A DNA stretch of 64,000 bases from positions 1,550,001 to 1,614,000 of the forward strand of contig CP074381.1 of the NCBI GenBank assembly GCA_022041995.1. The letters run 5' to 3'. A program made the translations under genes and the position numbers. A model generated the notes under the pieces. That model saw nothing but the letters and a program-made list of their open reading frames with translations, made no database searches and was not told where the DNA came from. Positions within the stretch are counted from its first letter, which is position 1, and each line of letters begins with the position of its first letter. Positions 48,240-59,400 of the stretch are shown here, piece after piece. This DNA is from Cupriavidus necator (GTDB taxonomy: Bacteria; Pseudomonadota; Gammaproteobacteria; Burkholderiales; Burkholderiaceae).

Positions 48240-49895
48240 TCAGGGCGTATCCGTGCTGGGCATCGTCTTTGCGCTCGCGGTGGGCCTGGCGGCTTGGGCT
48301 GCCTGGGCTGCCTGGGCTGTCTGTGGCATCGCCCAGACCGACTCCGCCGGCCCGCTGCGCGCGCGGCGCTGCGTGGCGCGGGCCAGGGCGACAAAGCCCG
48401 CGGCCAGCGCGATCGCGCCGATATCGAAGCCGGCGATGATCCAGTGACCGCTGGGGATGCTCTGCAGCAGGTGGTCGCCGGTCAGGACCGCGTTCGCCAG
48501 CGGCACCGTCAGCGACGCCAGCGCGGCGGCGTAGAGCAGTTCCACCGCGGCGCGCACCGGCGGGCGCAGCAGCGCCCAGGCACAGGCCAGGCCAAACACC
48601 GTGAAATACGTGTAGCTCACCGCGCGTTCCGGCCACAGCAGCGCCGCCGGGAAGCACAGCGCCACGCCGATGCAGGAGCCGATGCACACGCCGACTGTGC
48701 CCTGCGCCAGCAGCCGGTGCACGCGCGGCTGCTCGGCCTGGCGCAGCTTGCGCCGCGACTCGATCCACAGCAGGTTGCCCGAATAGAACAGGAAGGCGCC
48801 GGCCAGCCCGGCCAGCAGGTAGACCAGCCGCACCGGCAGCTCGCCGAAGGTGCCGAAATGCAGCGCGTACAGTGCGCTGTAAAGCCCGTGGTTGCCGTCG
48901 CGCGTGCCGGCGGTCTGGTTGGCGCTCAGCTGGCCCGCGTTGGGCTCGCCGCTGGCGGCATGGATGCCGACCGAGCCCAGGTTGCCAAGTGCCTGCGTGC
49001 TGGTGCCGCGCACCTCCACCACGGCGTTGGCGTCGCCATAGCGCTGGAAGCGGAACGACTCGGGCGTGAAACGCTCGCCGCCATGCTCGCGCGCGATCTG
49101 CATCAGCGTGGCGGTGGGCATGGTCGGCACCGTACGGCCGGCCGCGGCCACTTCCGGTACGGCGGTGGTGGCGCGCGGCACCGCCTCGAACAGGCGGCCG
49201 TCGAAGGTCAGCGTGTTGAACACCATCATCAGCACCAGCGACAGGCAGAACAGCGCGCCGGTGACGGCAAAGACCAGGTGGAAGGGCAGGCTGAACAGGC
49301 CCAGCACATTGTGGGTGTCCATCCAGAAGCGCTTCAGGTTGCGCCCGGGGCGCACCGCGAACAGGTCCTTCTTCAGCCGCGGCAGGTGCAGCAGCACGCC
49401 CGACACCAGTGCCAGCCCGTACAGCACCGAGATCGCACCCATGAAGTAGATGCCGCCGGCCGGATCCCCAGCGAGTAGTGCAGGCTGTTCAGGAACGCCG
49501 ACAGTTCGCCGGTCACATGGTCGCGCGAGGTGTCGCGCTGCATCGCGGCATCGCCGGCCAGGCGGCGTCTGTGGTCATCTGCCACTCGCCGGCCTGGTCC
49601 TGCCAGTAGGCCGAGATGTTGGGCTCGCCCTCCGACGGCATGATCACATAGGAACTCGCCGCGGCCTCGGGGTGGATCGCGACCAGCTTCTGCATGAGGC
49701 GGTCGACCGCGGCCGGGTCGGCCTTGGCCTCGACCGGCGCGCTGCCCTTGAGCCGCGACGGCGATTGCCATACATGCAGTTCGTGATGGAACACGGTGAC
49801 CGCCCCGGCAAAGAAGGCGATAAACAGGGCCAGCCGGCCATCAGGCCGACCCAGGTATGCAGCGTCTGGTACAGGCGCAGGGTTGCGGTTTTCAT
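48240..49895 (-). CDS. PepSY-associated transmembrane protein (three apparent frameshifts)
   Basis: A large inner-membrane protein of about 552 residues after adding single bases near 49834, 49567 and 49462. It starts MKTATLRLYQTLHTWVGLMA and has the PepSY-TM plan: a helix near the N-terminus, a periplasmic part (FHHELHVWQSPSRLKGS), a second helix (GAISVLYGLALVSGVLLHLP) with a DTHNVLGLFSLPFHL segment, and further helices at the end. Such proteins often sit beside ferric-siderophore receptors and may reduce or unload ferric chelates. ATG 49895. Confidence 0.8.
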
Positions 49896-49905
49896 GATGG
49901 CGGTC

Positions 49906-50196
49906 TCAGGAGGCGGGCAGGGCGGCCAGTGCAGCCGGCGCCAGGCCGGCCAGTCGCAGCGCCCACAGCATGCCGAAGCAGAGCAGGTTGGCGCCGCCCA
50001 GCCAGAGCCAGGCGGTGCGGCTGGAGCGGAACAGCAGGCTGGCGCTGATGATGGCCACCCACACCGGCAGGCAGGCCACCACGGCCGCGACGATGCCGGT
50101 TTCCCAGCCGCCCGGCAGCCACAGGATCGACAGCGTGCACAGCGCCACCGCCAGCGGCAGCCCGAGCAGCGCGCCGGCCAGCCATTTGGTGCCCAT
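49906..50196 (-). CDS. DUF3649 membrane protein
   Basis: A 96-residue membrane protein with three hydrophobic helices (LLGLPLAVALCTLSILWL; IVAAVVACLPVWVAIISASL; AWLWLGGANLLCFGMLWAL). The conserved LPVWVAIISASLLFRSSRTAW stretch fits DUF3649, a family found with PepSY proteins in iron operons. ATG 50196; it is 10 bases before the PepSY start and 16 after DUF3325. Confidence 0.75.
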   Translation of the reverse strand: MGTKWLAGALLGLPLAVALCTLSILWLPGGWETGIVAAVVACLPVWVAIISASLLFRSSRTAWLWLGGANLLCFGMLWALRLAGLAPAALAALPAS

Positions 50197-50212
50197 CGCG
50201 GATGGTCTGCGC

Positions 50213-50500
50213 TCATGCCCGTTGCTCCCGTGCTGCCCGGCGCTTGCGCGCGGCATAGGTGCCGATAAAGGGCCATACCGACAGCGCGCAGGGCACGGTC
50301 ACCAGACTGGCCGCAATGGCTACGGGCCAGCCGTCGGTCGTGCTCCACAGCCAGGTGCTCGCGATGACCAGGGCGAGGCCCAGCCAGCCCGGCACACGCG
50401 GTTGCGCGACCCTGCCGGGCGGCAGCAGGACCTGGTTGGGCGCGGCCAGGTACAGGCACACAGCCGCAGCCAGGCCGAGAAGGACGGCCAGAACTTGCAT
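50213..50500 (-). CDS. DUF3325 membrane protein
   Basis: A 95-residue protein with three hydrophobic segments (LAVLLGLAAAVCLYLAAPNQ; WLGLALVIASTWLWSTTDG; AIAASLVTVPCALSVWPFIG) and a basic tail, fitting DUF3325. It is the first gene of the DUF3325-DUF3649-PepSY row and lies just behind a Fur-like site. ATG 50500 has only a GA-rich run before it. Confidence 0.75.
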   Translation of the reverse strand: MQVLAVLLGLAAAVCLYLAAPNQVLLPPGRVAQPRVPGWLGLALVIASTWLWSTTDGWPVAIAASLVTVPCALSVWPFIGTYAARKRRAAREQRA

Positions 50501-50527
50501 GGGGGAATGTCAGATAAACGAAACATT

Positions 50528-50547
50528 AATAGTAATGATTCGCATTT
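50528..50547 (-). promoter_or_regulatory. Candidate Fur box upstream of the DUF3325 operon
   Basis: On the minus strand AAATGCGAATCATTACTATT resembles the Fur 19-base inverted repeat (GATAATGATAATCATTATC), with CGAATCATTAC at the centre. It is about 30 bases before the first start, inside the likely promoter. Confidence 0.65.
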
Positions 50548-50696
50548 AAAGAAGCAAGCGCTAAGTAGACACTGCGTCTCAGCAGGGATTTATCTGCACT
50601 AAGGGAGGGACTTGCGCTGGCTCTAGCGCGAATTGGTGCTGGCGGCCCGGGCGCCCGGCGCCCGGCGCGCGATGCCGCGTTTGCCGCGGCCCGGGA

Positions 50697-51551
50697 TCAG
50701 TGCGGGAACAGCGCCAGCAGGCCATCCAGCCCGACGTGGTTGAACGCGACGCTGGCCTGCGCGCGCACCACCGGCTTGGCCCGGAAGGCCACCGACAGGC
50801 CGGCCACGGCCATCATCTTCAGGTCGTTGGAGCCATCGCCCATGACAATGGCCTGGTCCGGCGTGGCGCCGATCCGGGCGCAGACTTCCTGCACGGTGCG
50901 GGCCTTGACGTCGGCGTTGACGATCTCGCCAACGACATTGCCGGTCAGCTTGCCGTCGACGATCTCCAGCGTATTGGCGCGGGTCACGTCGAGCTTGAGC
51001 CGTGCCTTGAGCTTCTCGGTGAAGTGGACGAAACCGCCCGACACCAGCAGCGTGCGCAGGCCCAGCGCCTGCACGGTCTGCAGCATGCGCTCGGCGCCCG
51101 GCGACAGCCGCAGGCGCTCTTCATAGACGCGCTCCAGCACGCTGGCGTCCAGCCCCTTGAGCAGGGCCACGCGGCGGCGCAGGCTTTCGTTGAAATCGGT
51201 GATCTCGCCGCGCATGGCGGCTTCGGTGATGGCCGAGACCTCGGCCTTGAGGCCGCAGAAGTCTGCGATCTCGTCGATGCACTCGATCGTGATCAGGGTC
51301 GAGTCCATGTCCATCGCCACCAGGCGGAAGTCGGACAGCTTGCGCCCCGCGGGCACCACCGCCCAGTCGATCGCGCGCGGGCCGCAGAAATCGTCCAGCG
51401 CATCGCGCAGCGCCGGCGTCAGCGGCGCGCATTCCTCGGCAGCGGCCACGGTGTCGCTGCGCAGCACCAGTTCAGAGGCGCGGGCCAGAGTGCGGGCGGT
51501 GTCGAGGTCAGCAGGGGAAAGCGGGGCGGTGCTCTGGAGGATCAGGGGCAT
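50697..51551 (-). CDS. serB: Phosphoserine phosphatase SerB
   Basis: Last enzyme of serine biosynthesis (HAD superfamily). The 284-residue protein starts at ATG 51551 after a poorly conserved 5' stretch. A non-catalytic N-terminal part is followed by the catalytic DMDSTLITIECIDE (about residue 85), a serine-motif in LLVSGGFVHF, and GDGSNDLKMM near 245. The cap region includes the FNESLRRRVALLKG loop. No operon partner is apparent. Confidence 0.93.
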   Translation of the reverse strand: MPLILQSTAPLSPADLDTARTLARASELVLRSDTVAAAEECAPLTPALRDALDDFCGPRAIDWAVVPAGRKLSDFRLVAMDMDSTLITIECIDEIADFCGLKAEVSAITEAAMRGEITDFNESLRRRVALLKGLDASVLERVYEERLRLSPGAERMLQTVQALGLRTLLVSGGFVHFTEKLKARLKLDVTRANTLEIVDGKLTGNVVGEIVNADVKARTVQEVCARIGATPDQAIVMGDGSNDLKMMAVAGLSVAFRAKPVVRAQASVAFNHVGLDGLLALFPH

Positions 51552-51665
51552 GACGAATGAGGATCGGGCGCTTGCCGCGCGGGCGGCAAGGCGGGGCCGG
51601 GCTGGCCGCGCTGCGCGCGGCAAAACAGCTATTGTAGCCCCGCCGCAGCGCCCCGGGCGAGCCGC

Positions 51666-53056
51666 TCAGCGCTGCGCCATCACCATGTAGTCCACGGTCA
51701 GGCTGGACAGGGCGCGCACGCCGTTGATCAGCGCCGGCTCGTCCACATAGAACTCAGGCGAGTGGTTGGAAGGCGCCTTGGTCACATCCTGGCCCCTGGC
51801 GTCACCCCGAGGTTGAAGAACAGGCCCGGCACTTTCTCCTGGTAGAAGGAGAAGTCCTCGGACGCGGTCGCCTTGGGCGTGATCATCCAGTTGCCTGCGC
51901 CGGCTACGCGCTGCAGCGTGGGCGCCATCTTCTCGGTCAGGGCCGGCTGGTTGATGGTGGCGTTGTACAGCTCCACCACGCGGAAGTTGGCCTCGGCGCC
52001 GGCACTGGTGGCGATGGCCTCGGTAGTGCGCTTCATGCGGGCATGGATGTCCTTCTTCATGCCTTCGTCATAGGTGCGCACGGTGCCCATCATCTCGACC
52101 TTCTCCGGCACAATGTTCATGCGGTTGCCGCCGTGGATGGTGCCCACGGTGATCACCGACGGTTCCAGCATGGCGTTGACCTGGCGGCTCTGGATGGTCT
52201 GCAGGCCCATCACGATCTGCGACGCCACCACGATCGGGTCGATCCCGCCCCACGGCCGCGCGCCGTGCGTCTGGCGGCCCTTGACGTCGATCCAGAACTG
52301 GTCGGCCGCCGCCATCGAGGGGCCGCTGCGCCAGCCCAGCTTGCCGGATTCGATGCCGCTGCTCACGTGCAGGCCGAAGATCGCGTCGACCTTGGGATTG
52401 TCCAGCACGCCCTCGGACACCATCTGCTTGGCGCCCCACGTGTTGGAGCCATTGGGTTCGAAGTCGGCCGGGCTTTCCTCGGCCGGCTGGAAGATGAACT
52501 TGACCGTGCCGGGCAACTGGTCCTTCATGCCGGCCAGCACTTCCGCGGTGGCCATCAAAATCGCCACGTGGGTGTCATGGCCGCAGGCGTGCATCACGTC
52601 CACTTCCTTGCCCAGGTACTGGCCCTTGGCCTTCGATGCAAACGGCACGTCCACGCGCTCCTTGACCGGCAGCGCGTCCATGTCGGCGCGCAGCGCCACC
52701 ACCGGACCGGGCTTGCCGCCCTTAAGCACGCCGACCACGCCGGTCTTGGCCACGCCCGTCTTCACTTCCATGCCGAGCTTGCGCAGGTGGTCGGCCACCA
52801 GCTTGGCCGTGCGGGTCTCGTAGTTGCCCAGTTCCGGGTGCTGGTGGATATCGCGGCGCCATGCGATCAGCTGCTGCTCGACCGCCTTGGCGCGGGTTTC
52901 GATCTGCGCGTGCAGGGCGTCGGCGCCGGCAAGCGTGGGAGACGCGGCGGCCGGTGCCTGCGCTTGCGCGGTATTGCAGAGCAGGCCGGCGGCGAGGGCC
53001 ACGCCCGCGAGCGCGAAGCGCGTGGTGGAACGGGATGCGGAATCACGGACAGCCAT
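51666..53056 (-). CDS. M20-family amidohydrolase with signal peptide (apparent frameshift)
   Basis: A hippurate hydrolase-like metallopeptidase of about 463 residues after repair. It begins with an export signal (SASRSTTRFALAGVALAAGL to AQAQA). Metal-binding features are the LRADMDALP and HACGHDTH motifs (about 120 and 157) and the EES pair in FQPAEESPADF. The frame is broken at the CCCC run 51793-51796; one extra base restores an ending near FYVDEPALINGVRALSSLT and VDYMVMAQR. ATG 53056 has GGAGA six bases upstream. Confidence 0.82.
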
Positions 53057-53177
53057 GCAAGGTCTCCTTCGTTGTTGTTGGTGTGATGCAGGCAGTGCTG
53101 CGGCCGCTGCGGATGGGGCGGCCAGAAGGGTGCCGCGCTGTGTGTCCTGGCCGGGCACTCAACGCGGCAGGGGGATG

Positions 53178-54395
53178 TCAGTCCGCCACGCGCAGGCTGT
53201 CGACCACCTTGTGCAGAAAGGCCTCGCAAGCAGCCAGCTGCTCCAGCGCGACAAACTCATCCGGCTTGTGCGCCTGCTGGATATCGCCAGGCCCGCACAC
53301 CACGGCCGGAATGCCGGCGCGCTGGAACAGGCCGGCCTCGGTACCATAGGCGACCTTGTTGGTGTCGCGGTCGGCGGTCAGCGCGCGCACCAGTTGCGTG
53401 ATGGCTTCCTGCTCGGCCACGTCCAGCGATGGCGCAGCGGCGATCTTGCTCAGCGTCAGGCCGGCGTCGGCATGCTCGGCGCGCATCTTCGGCAGCAGTA
53501 CGTCATTGGCGTAAGCCTGGATGCGCGCGTAGATGGCTTCGGGATCCACGCCGGGCAGGTTGCGGAATTCGAACACGAACTCGCACAGCGCCGGGATGGT
53601 GTTCAGCGCGATGCCACCCTGGATGGTGCCGGTCTGCGCGGTGGTGTAGGGCACGTCGAAGGCCTGGTCGTAGGGGCCGTTGGCCTTGAATTCATCGGCG
53701 ATGTCGCGGATGAAACAGATCAGGCGCGCGGCGTATTCGATCGCATTGACACCGCGCGGCGTCAGCGACGAGTGCGCGGCCTGGCCCCTGACGCAGCAGC
53801 GGTAGGCGTTGATGCCCTTGTGCGCGACGATCACGCGCATGCTGGTGGGCTCGCCGACGATGCAGCCGCCGGGCGTCACGCCGCGGTCGCGCAGTTCGGC
53901 CAGCAGGTAGGGCGCGCCCATGCAGCCGATCTCTTCGTCGAAGGACAGCGCGTAGTGCACCGGCTCGCGCAGCCTGGCCTGCAGGATGGCCGGCAGCAGC
54001 GACAGGCTGGTGCCGATAAACCCTTTCATGTCGCAGGTGCCGCGGCCGTAGAGCTTGCCGTCGCGCACCACCGGCTTGAACGGGTCAGTGGTCCAGTCCT
54101 GGCCGTCCACCGGCACCACGTCGGTATGGCCGGAGAGCACGATGCCGCCGTTGGTGTTGCCGTCGGCGGCAGGCACGGTGACGAACAGGTTGGCTTTGTC
54201 CTGCTGCGGGTTGTAGCTCAGATGCGGCTTCAGCCCCTTGGCCAGGAAATGGTCGCGCACCGACTCGATCAGGCCCAGGTTGGAGTGGCGGCTGGTGGTG
54301 TCGTACGCGACCAGCCGCTGGGTCCATTCAAGCGCGCTGCCGCGCGCGGCGGTTTCGGTGACGGGCTGGCGGGAGGAAGCGGCTTGGGCGGACAT
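53178..54395 (-). CDS. argE: Acetylornithine deacetylase
   Basis: A 405-residue M20/ArgE-type enzyme that frees ornithine from N-acetylornithine in arginine synthesis. Metal-site motifs: LSGHTDVVPVDGQDW, GRGTCDMKGF, SFDEEIGCMGAP and the late GPGDIQQAHKPDEFVALEQL. The central lid domain holds AAHSSLTPRGVNAIEYAA. The start MSAQAASSRQPVTETAARGS is at ATG 54395. The preceding gene is also M20-like, but they are not closely related. Confidence 0.88.
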   Translation of the reverse strand: MSAQAASSRQPVTETAARGSALEWTQRLVAYDTTSRHSNLGLIESVRDHFLAKGLKPHLSYNPQQDKANLFVTVPAADGNTNGGIVLSGHTDVVPVDGQDWTTDPFKPVVRDGKLYGRGTCDMKGFIGTSLSLLPAILQARLREPVHYALSFDEEIGCMGAPYLLAELRDRGVTPGGCIVGEPTSMRVIVAHKGINAYRCCVRGQAAHSSLTPRGVNAIEYAARLICFIRDIADEFKANGPYDQAFDVPYTTAQTGTIQGGIALNTIPALCEFVFEFRNLPGVDPEAIYARIQAYANDVLLPKMRAEHADAGLTLSKIAAAPSLDVAEQEAITQLVRALTADRDTNKVAYGTEAGLFQRAGIPAVVCGPGDIQQAHKPDEFVALEQLAACEAFLHKVVDSLRVAD

Positions 54396-54475
54396 GGGGC
54401 GATTATCACTAACTTGTTAAGGAATTGATGCTACACCCGGCCGCGCGCCGCGTCCATGCAGGATGCCCATGACGC

Positions 54476-57400
54476 CTACGCCAGTTGCCGCAACGTATGC
54501 TTGATGGTCTGCGCGCGCACCGCCACGTCCGGCATCTTGGCCTCGATGCGCAGCTTGTCCTGCCCGGCCAGCTTGATGTGGCGGTTCTTCTGCACCAGGT
54601 CGATGATGCGCATCGCGTCGATCGGCGGGTTGGGCACGAACTGCACGCTGATGGTGGCATCGCCCGCGTCGATCTTGCGCACGCCCAGCGGTGCGGCGGC
54701 GATGCGCAGCCGGTGCGTTTCCACCAGCGCCTGCGCCTGGTCCGGCAGGCGGCCGAAACGGTCGATCAGCTCTTCCTGGATATCGTCGACACGCTCCGCG
54801 GTCTCGCAGTTGGCCAGCCGCTTGTACAGCGACAGGCGTTCGTGCACGTCGGCGCAGTAGTCGTTGGGCAGCAGCGCCGGCGTGCCCAGGTTGATCTCGG
54901 TGGTGGCGGCCAGCGGCGCCATCAGGTCGGGCTCCTTGCCGGCCTTGAGCGCCTTGACCGCGGCGTTGAGCATGTCCGTATACAGCTGGAACCCGATCTC
55001 GTGGATCTCGCCCGACTGCTTGTCGCCCAGCACCTCGCCCGCGCCGCGGATTTCCAGGTCGTGCATGGCCAGGTAGAAGCCCGAGCCCAGTTCCTCCATC
55101 TGCTGGATCGCTTCGAGCCGGCGCTGCGCCTGCCTGGTCAGGCCTTCGACATCATGCACCAGCAGGTAGGCATAGGCCTGGTGGTGCGAGCGCCCGACCC
55201 GGCCGCGCAGCTGGTGCAGCTGCGCCAGGCCGAACTTGTCTGAGCGGTGGATCAGGATGGTGTTGGCGGTCGGCACGTCGATGCCGGTCTCGATGATGGT
55301 GGTGCACAGCAGGATGTTGTCGCGGCGCGCAACGAAGTCGCGCATCACGCGTTCCAGCTCGCGCTCGTGCATCTGGCCGTGTGCGACGGCAATGCGCGCT
55401 TCGGGCACCAGCTCGGCCAGCCGCGCGCGCTTGTTCTCGATGGTCTCGACCTCGTTGTGCAGGAAGTAGACCTGGCCGCCGCGCTTGAGCTCGCGCAGGA
55501 TGGCCTCGCGGATCACGCCGTCTTCCTCGCGCCGCACGAAGGTCTTGATCGCCAGCCGCTTCTGCGGCGCGGTCGCGATCACCGAGAAGTCGCGCAGGCC
55601 CTCCAGCGCCATGCCCAGCGTGCGCGGGATCGGCGTGGCGGTCAGGGTCAGCACGTCGACCTCGGCGCGCAGCGTCTTCAGCGCTTCCTTCTGGCGCACG
55701 CCGAAGCGGTGTTCCTCGTCGATGATGACCAGGCCCAGGCGCTCGAACCTGACCTGGTCGGACAAGATCTTGTGCGTGCCGATGACGATGTCGACGGTGC
55801 CTTCGTTGATCTGCTTGATGGCCGCGTCGATCTCCTTCTTGGTCTTGAAGCGCGACAGCTCGACGATGCGCACCGGCCATTCGGCAAAGCGGTCGGACAG
55901 CGTCTGGAAGTGCTGCTCGGCCAGCAGCGTGGTCGGCGCCAGCATCGCCACCTGCTTGCCGCCCAGCACCGCGACAAAGGCCGCGCGCAGCGCCACCTCG
56001 GTCTTGCCGAAGCCGACGTCGCCGCAGACCAGCCGGTCCATCGGCTTGCCCGAGGTCATGTCGGCGATCACCGCGGCAATTGCGGCGGCCTGGTCCGGCG
56101 TTTCCTCGAAGCCGAAGCTTTCGGCAAAGGTCTCGTAGTCCTTGGGCGAGAGCGGGAAGGCAAAGCCCTCGCGCGCGGCGCGGCGCGCGTACAGGTTGAG
56201 CAGCTCGGCGGCGGTGTCGCGGATCTGCTGGGCGGCGCGGCGCTTGGCCTTGTCCCACTGGCCCGAGCCCAGGTGGTGCAGCGGCGCGGTATCGGGATCG
56301 GCGCCGGAATAGCGCGAGATCACATGCAGCTGGTGCACCGGCACATACAGCTTGCTGCCCTTGTCATAGTCCAGATGCAGGAATTCCTCGTCGCCCTGGC
56401 CCATATCGAGGGTCACCAGGCCTGGTAGCGGCCGATGCCGTGCTCGCTGTGCACTACCGGGTCGCCGATCTTCAGCTCGGCCAGGTCGCGCACCATCGAG
56501 TCGACGGCGGAGGCCTGCTCCTGCTTGCGGCGCCCGGTGCGGCGCGCGGTGCCGGCGTACAGCTCGGCCTCGGTGACAAAGGCGATTTGCCCCTGCGGCA
56601 GCGCAAAGCCGCTCTGCAGCGGCGCCACCGCGATCGAGAAATGCGCTTCGCCGGCCAGGAACGCGGCAAAGTCGTCCACCGGCTGCGGGCGCAGGCCGCT
56701 TTCGGCAAAGAGCTGCAGCAGCGTCTCGCGCCGCCCGGCCGAGTCGGCGCACATCAGCACGCGGGTCTCTTTATCGAGCAACAGCGCTTCCAGATTGACC
56801 AGCGGGTCTTCGGCGCGGCGGTTGACCGAGACGTCGGGCAGGATGGCCGAGAACGCCGGCTGGTCCGCATTGGCTTCGGCCTGCAGCACCAGCCGTGCCA
56901 TCGGCTTGGCGGCGACGAAGAACTGCTCCTCGGACAGGAACAGGTCCGCGGGCGGCAGCAGCGGGCGCTCGCGGTCGTGCCGCATGAAGTTGTAGCGCTG
57001 CGTGGTGTCGGCCCAGAAGCGGCGGATGGCCTCGTCGACGTTGCCGGCAAAGGCGAGCTGCGTATTGGCGGGCAGGTAGTCGAACACGGTGGCGCTGTGC
57101 TCGAAGAACAGCGGCAGGTAGTACTCGATGCCGGCCGACGGCACGCCGTTGCCGATGTCCTTGTAGATCGGCGACTTGGTCGGGTCGCCTTCGAACACCT
57201 CGCGCCAGCGGCCGCGGAAGGCGGTGCGCGCGGCTTCGTCGAGCGGGAACTCGCGCCCGGGCAGCAGCCGCACTTCCTTGACCGGGTACAGGCTGCGCTG
57301 GGTGTCGGGGTCGAAGGCGCGGATGGTCTCGATCTCATCGCCGAACAGGTCGATCCGGTACGGCAGCGCCGAGCCCATCGGGTACAGGTCGATCAGGCCG

Positions 57401-57924
57401 CCGCGCACGCTGTATTCGCCGGGGCGCATCACGGCGCTGACGTGCTCGTAGCCGGCCAGCGTGAACTGGGCCTTGAGCGCGTTCTCGTCCAGGCGCTCGC
57501 CCTGCTTGAAGAAGAAGGTGTATGCCGCCAGGAATGCCGGTGGCGCCAAGCGGTACAGCGCGGTGGTGGCCGGCACCAGCATCACGTCACATTGCCCGGT
57601 CTGGATGTCGTGCAGCGTGGCCAGGCGCTCGGACACCAGGTCCTGGTGCGGCGAGAAGCTGTCGTAGGGCAGGGTTTCCCAGTCGGGCAGCAGGCGCACG
57701 CGCAGCTCGGGCGCGAACCAGGGGATTTCCTCGGCCAGGCGCTGGGCATCGACCGCGTGGGAGCACACCACGGCCAGCATCGGCGCGCGCTCGCGGTGCT
57801 GGCGTGCGTACGCGGCCACAGCCAGCGCATCGGCCGAGCCGCGCAGGCCGGCCACGCTGTGGCGCAGCCCCGGCTTGACCAGCGGCAGGTTGACAAAGGG
57901 GAAGGCGGGCGTGGCGTCAGGCAT
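54476..57924 (-). CDS. mfd: Transcription-repair coupling factor Mfd (apparent frameshift)
   Basis: The repaired protein is about 1149 residues. The N-terminal UvrB-homology part ([31 protein letters not shown]) reaches SEHGIGRYQ, where one G must be added (CAGGCCTGG to CAGGGCCTGG at about 56421) to continue [15 protein letters not shown]. The C-terminal part has Walker [17 protein letters not shown], the DEEH box in [11 protein letters not shown] and the TRG-type region, with [12 protein letters not shown]. Mfd frees RNA polymerase stalled at lesions and recruits UvrA. Start ATG 57924. Confidence 0.93.
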
Positions 57925-58145
57925 GTCGGCAGCGAAGCGTTCAAAACGACGACACCCCGCCGGCATTGCGGGCGGGGGTCGGAGCAGGGGACCTCAACGG
58001 CCCGTGGCGCCTGCCGGGCACGCGTCAATGCGGAATGGCGCGGCATGGCGACGGGCAAGGGCCGTATTATAGAATGCGCACCGGTTGTCCCGCTGGCCAT
58101 GCTGGCCAGCAGGCGCCCGCGCCTCTTTCACTCCACGCCGATCCT

Positions 58146-58886
58146 GTGTCCGCTCGCCGCTTTGCCCTGATTCCCTGTGCCGGTACCGGCAGCCGCGCCG
58201 GCGGCGCCGTCCCCAAGCAATACCAGACCGTGGCCGGCCGGCCGATGATCTGGTACGCGCTGGCGGCGTTTTCGGCGTGCGACGCCATCAACGCCACCGC
58301 ACTGGTGCTGGCGCCCGACGACATGCCGCTGGAATCGCGCTTCGGCGCGGCGGCTTTTGCCGGGCTGCGCTTCGATACCGCCTTTGTCGGCGGCGATACC
58401 CGCCATGCCTCGGTGCTGGCCGGGCTGCACCACCTGGCGCAACTGGGCGCGACCGACAGCGACTGGGTGCTGGTGCACGATGCCGCGCGCCCGGGCCTGA
58501 CCCCCGCGATGATCCACGCGCTGGTCCGCGCGGTGGAAAGCGATGGCGACGACGACCCGGACGCCGCCATCGGCGGCATCCTGGCGGTGCCGGTGCCCGA
58601 CACGCTCAAGCGCGCCCAGGACGACGCCCGCATCGGCGCCACAGTGCCGCGCGAGGGGCTGTGGCAGGCGCAGACGCCGCAGATGTTCCGCCTGGGCGTG
58701 CTGCGCCAGGCGCTGCAGGACGCCATGGCGGCCGGCGCGGTGGTAACCGACGAGGCCAGCGCGATCGAGCGCCTGGGGCTGCATCCGCGGCTGGTCAACG
58801 GCTCGCTGCGCAATTTCAAGGTGACTTACCCGGAGGACTTCGCGCTGGCCGAAGTGCTGCTGGGCAACGACGGCAAAGGAGCCTGA
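58146..58886 (+). CDS. ispD: 2-C-methyl-D-erythritol 4-phosphate cytidylyltransferase IspD
   Basis: Third step of the MEP isoprenoid pathway: CTP + MEP to CDP-ME. The 246-residue product begins at GTG 58146 and has the nucleotide-binding [19 protein letters not shown] (11-29), [12 protein letters not shown] and [12 protein letters not shown] motifs. Four bases separate it from ispF, the common arrangement in betaproteobacteria. Confidence 0.93.
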   Translation: MSARRFALIPCAGTGSRAGGAVPKQYQTVAGRPMIWYALAAFSACDAINATALVLAPDDMPLESRFGAAAFAGLRFDTAFVGGDTRHASVLAGLHHLAQLGATDSDWVLVHDAARPGLTPAMIHALVRAVESDGDDDPDAAIGGILAVPVPDTLKRAQDDARIGATVPREGLWQAQTPQMFRLGVLRQALQDAMAAGAVVTDEASAIERLGLHPRLVNGSLRNFKVTYPEDFALAEVLLGNDGKGA

Positions 58887-58890
58887 CCGC

Positions 58891-59400
58891 ATGATGCCTT
58901 TCGATATCCGGGTGGGACAGGGCTACGACGTCCACGCGCTGGTGCCCGGCCGCAAACTGATCCTGGGCGGGGTCGAGATCCCGCACGACCGCGGCTTGCT
59001 GGGCCACTCCGATGCGGACGCGCTGCTGCACGCGGTCACCGACGCGCTCTTCGGCGCGGCCGCGTTGGGCGATATCGGCCGCCATTTCCCCGACACCGAC
59101 GCGCAGTTCGCCGGCGCCGACAGCCGCGTGCTGCTACGCGAGGCCGCGCGCCGCGTGCGCGAGGCGGGCTATGAAATCGGCAATGTGGATGCCACCGTGA
59201 TCGCGCAGGCGCCCAAGCTGGCGCCGCATATCGGCGCGATGGTGGCCAACCTGGCGCAAGACCTGGCGATTGCGCGCGGACGCTGCAACGTCAAGGCCAA
59301 GACCAACGAGAAGCTGGGCTTCGAAGGGCGCCAGGAAGGCATCGTGGCGCAGGCCGCGGTGCTGCTCTGGCGTGCCTCGGTGGGCGACGCGCAGGACTGA
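58891..59400 (+). CDS. ispF: 2-C-methyl-D-erythritol 2,4-cyclodiphosphate synthase IspF
   Basis: Cyclises CDP-ME 2-phosphate to MEcPP. The 169-residue trimeric enzyme has [10 protein letters not shown] (metal-binding Asp and His), [17 protein letters not shown] and [11 protein letters not shown]. The C-terminal signature [20 protein letters not shown] is intact. Start ATG 58891 or 58894. It is directly abutted by a convergent GNAT gene. Confidence 0.95.
   Translation: MMPFDIRVGQGYDVHALVPGRKLILGGVEIPHDRGLLGHSDADALLHAVTDALFGAAALGDIGRHFPDTDAQFAGADSRVLLREAARRVREAGYEIGNVDATVIAQAPKLAPHIGAMVANLAQDLAIARGRCNVKAKTNEKLGFEGRQEGIVAQAAVLLWRASVGDAQD

Noticed and set aside
56440..58170. 576-codon plus-strand open frame opposite mfd
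   Set aside because: Antisense shadow of mfd; the real gene at the end of this stretch is ispD from 58146.
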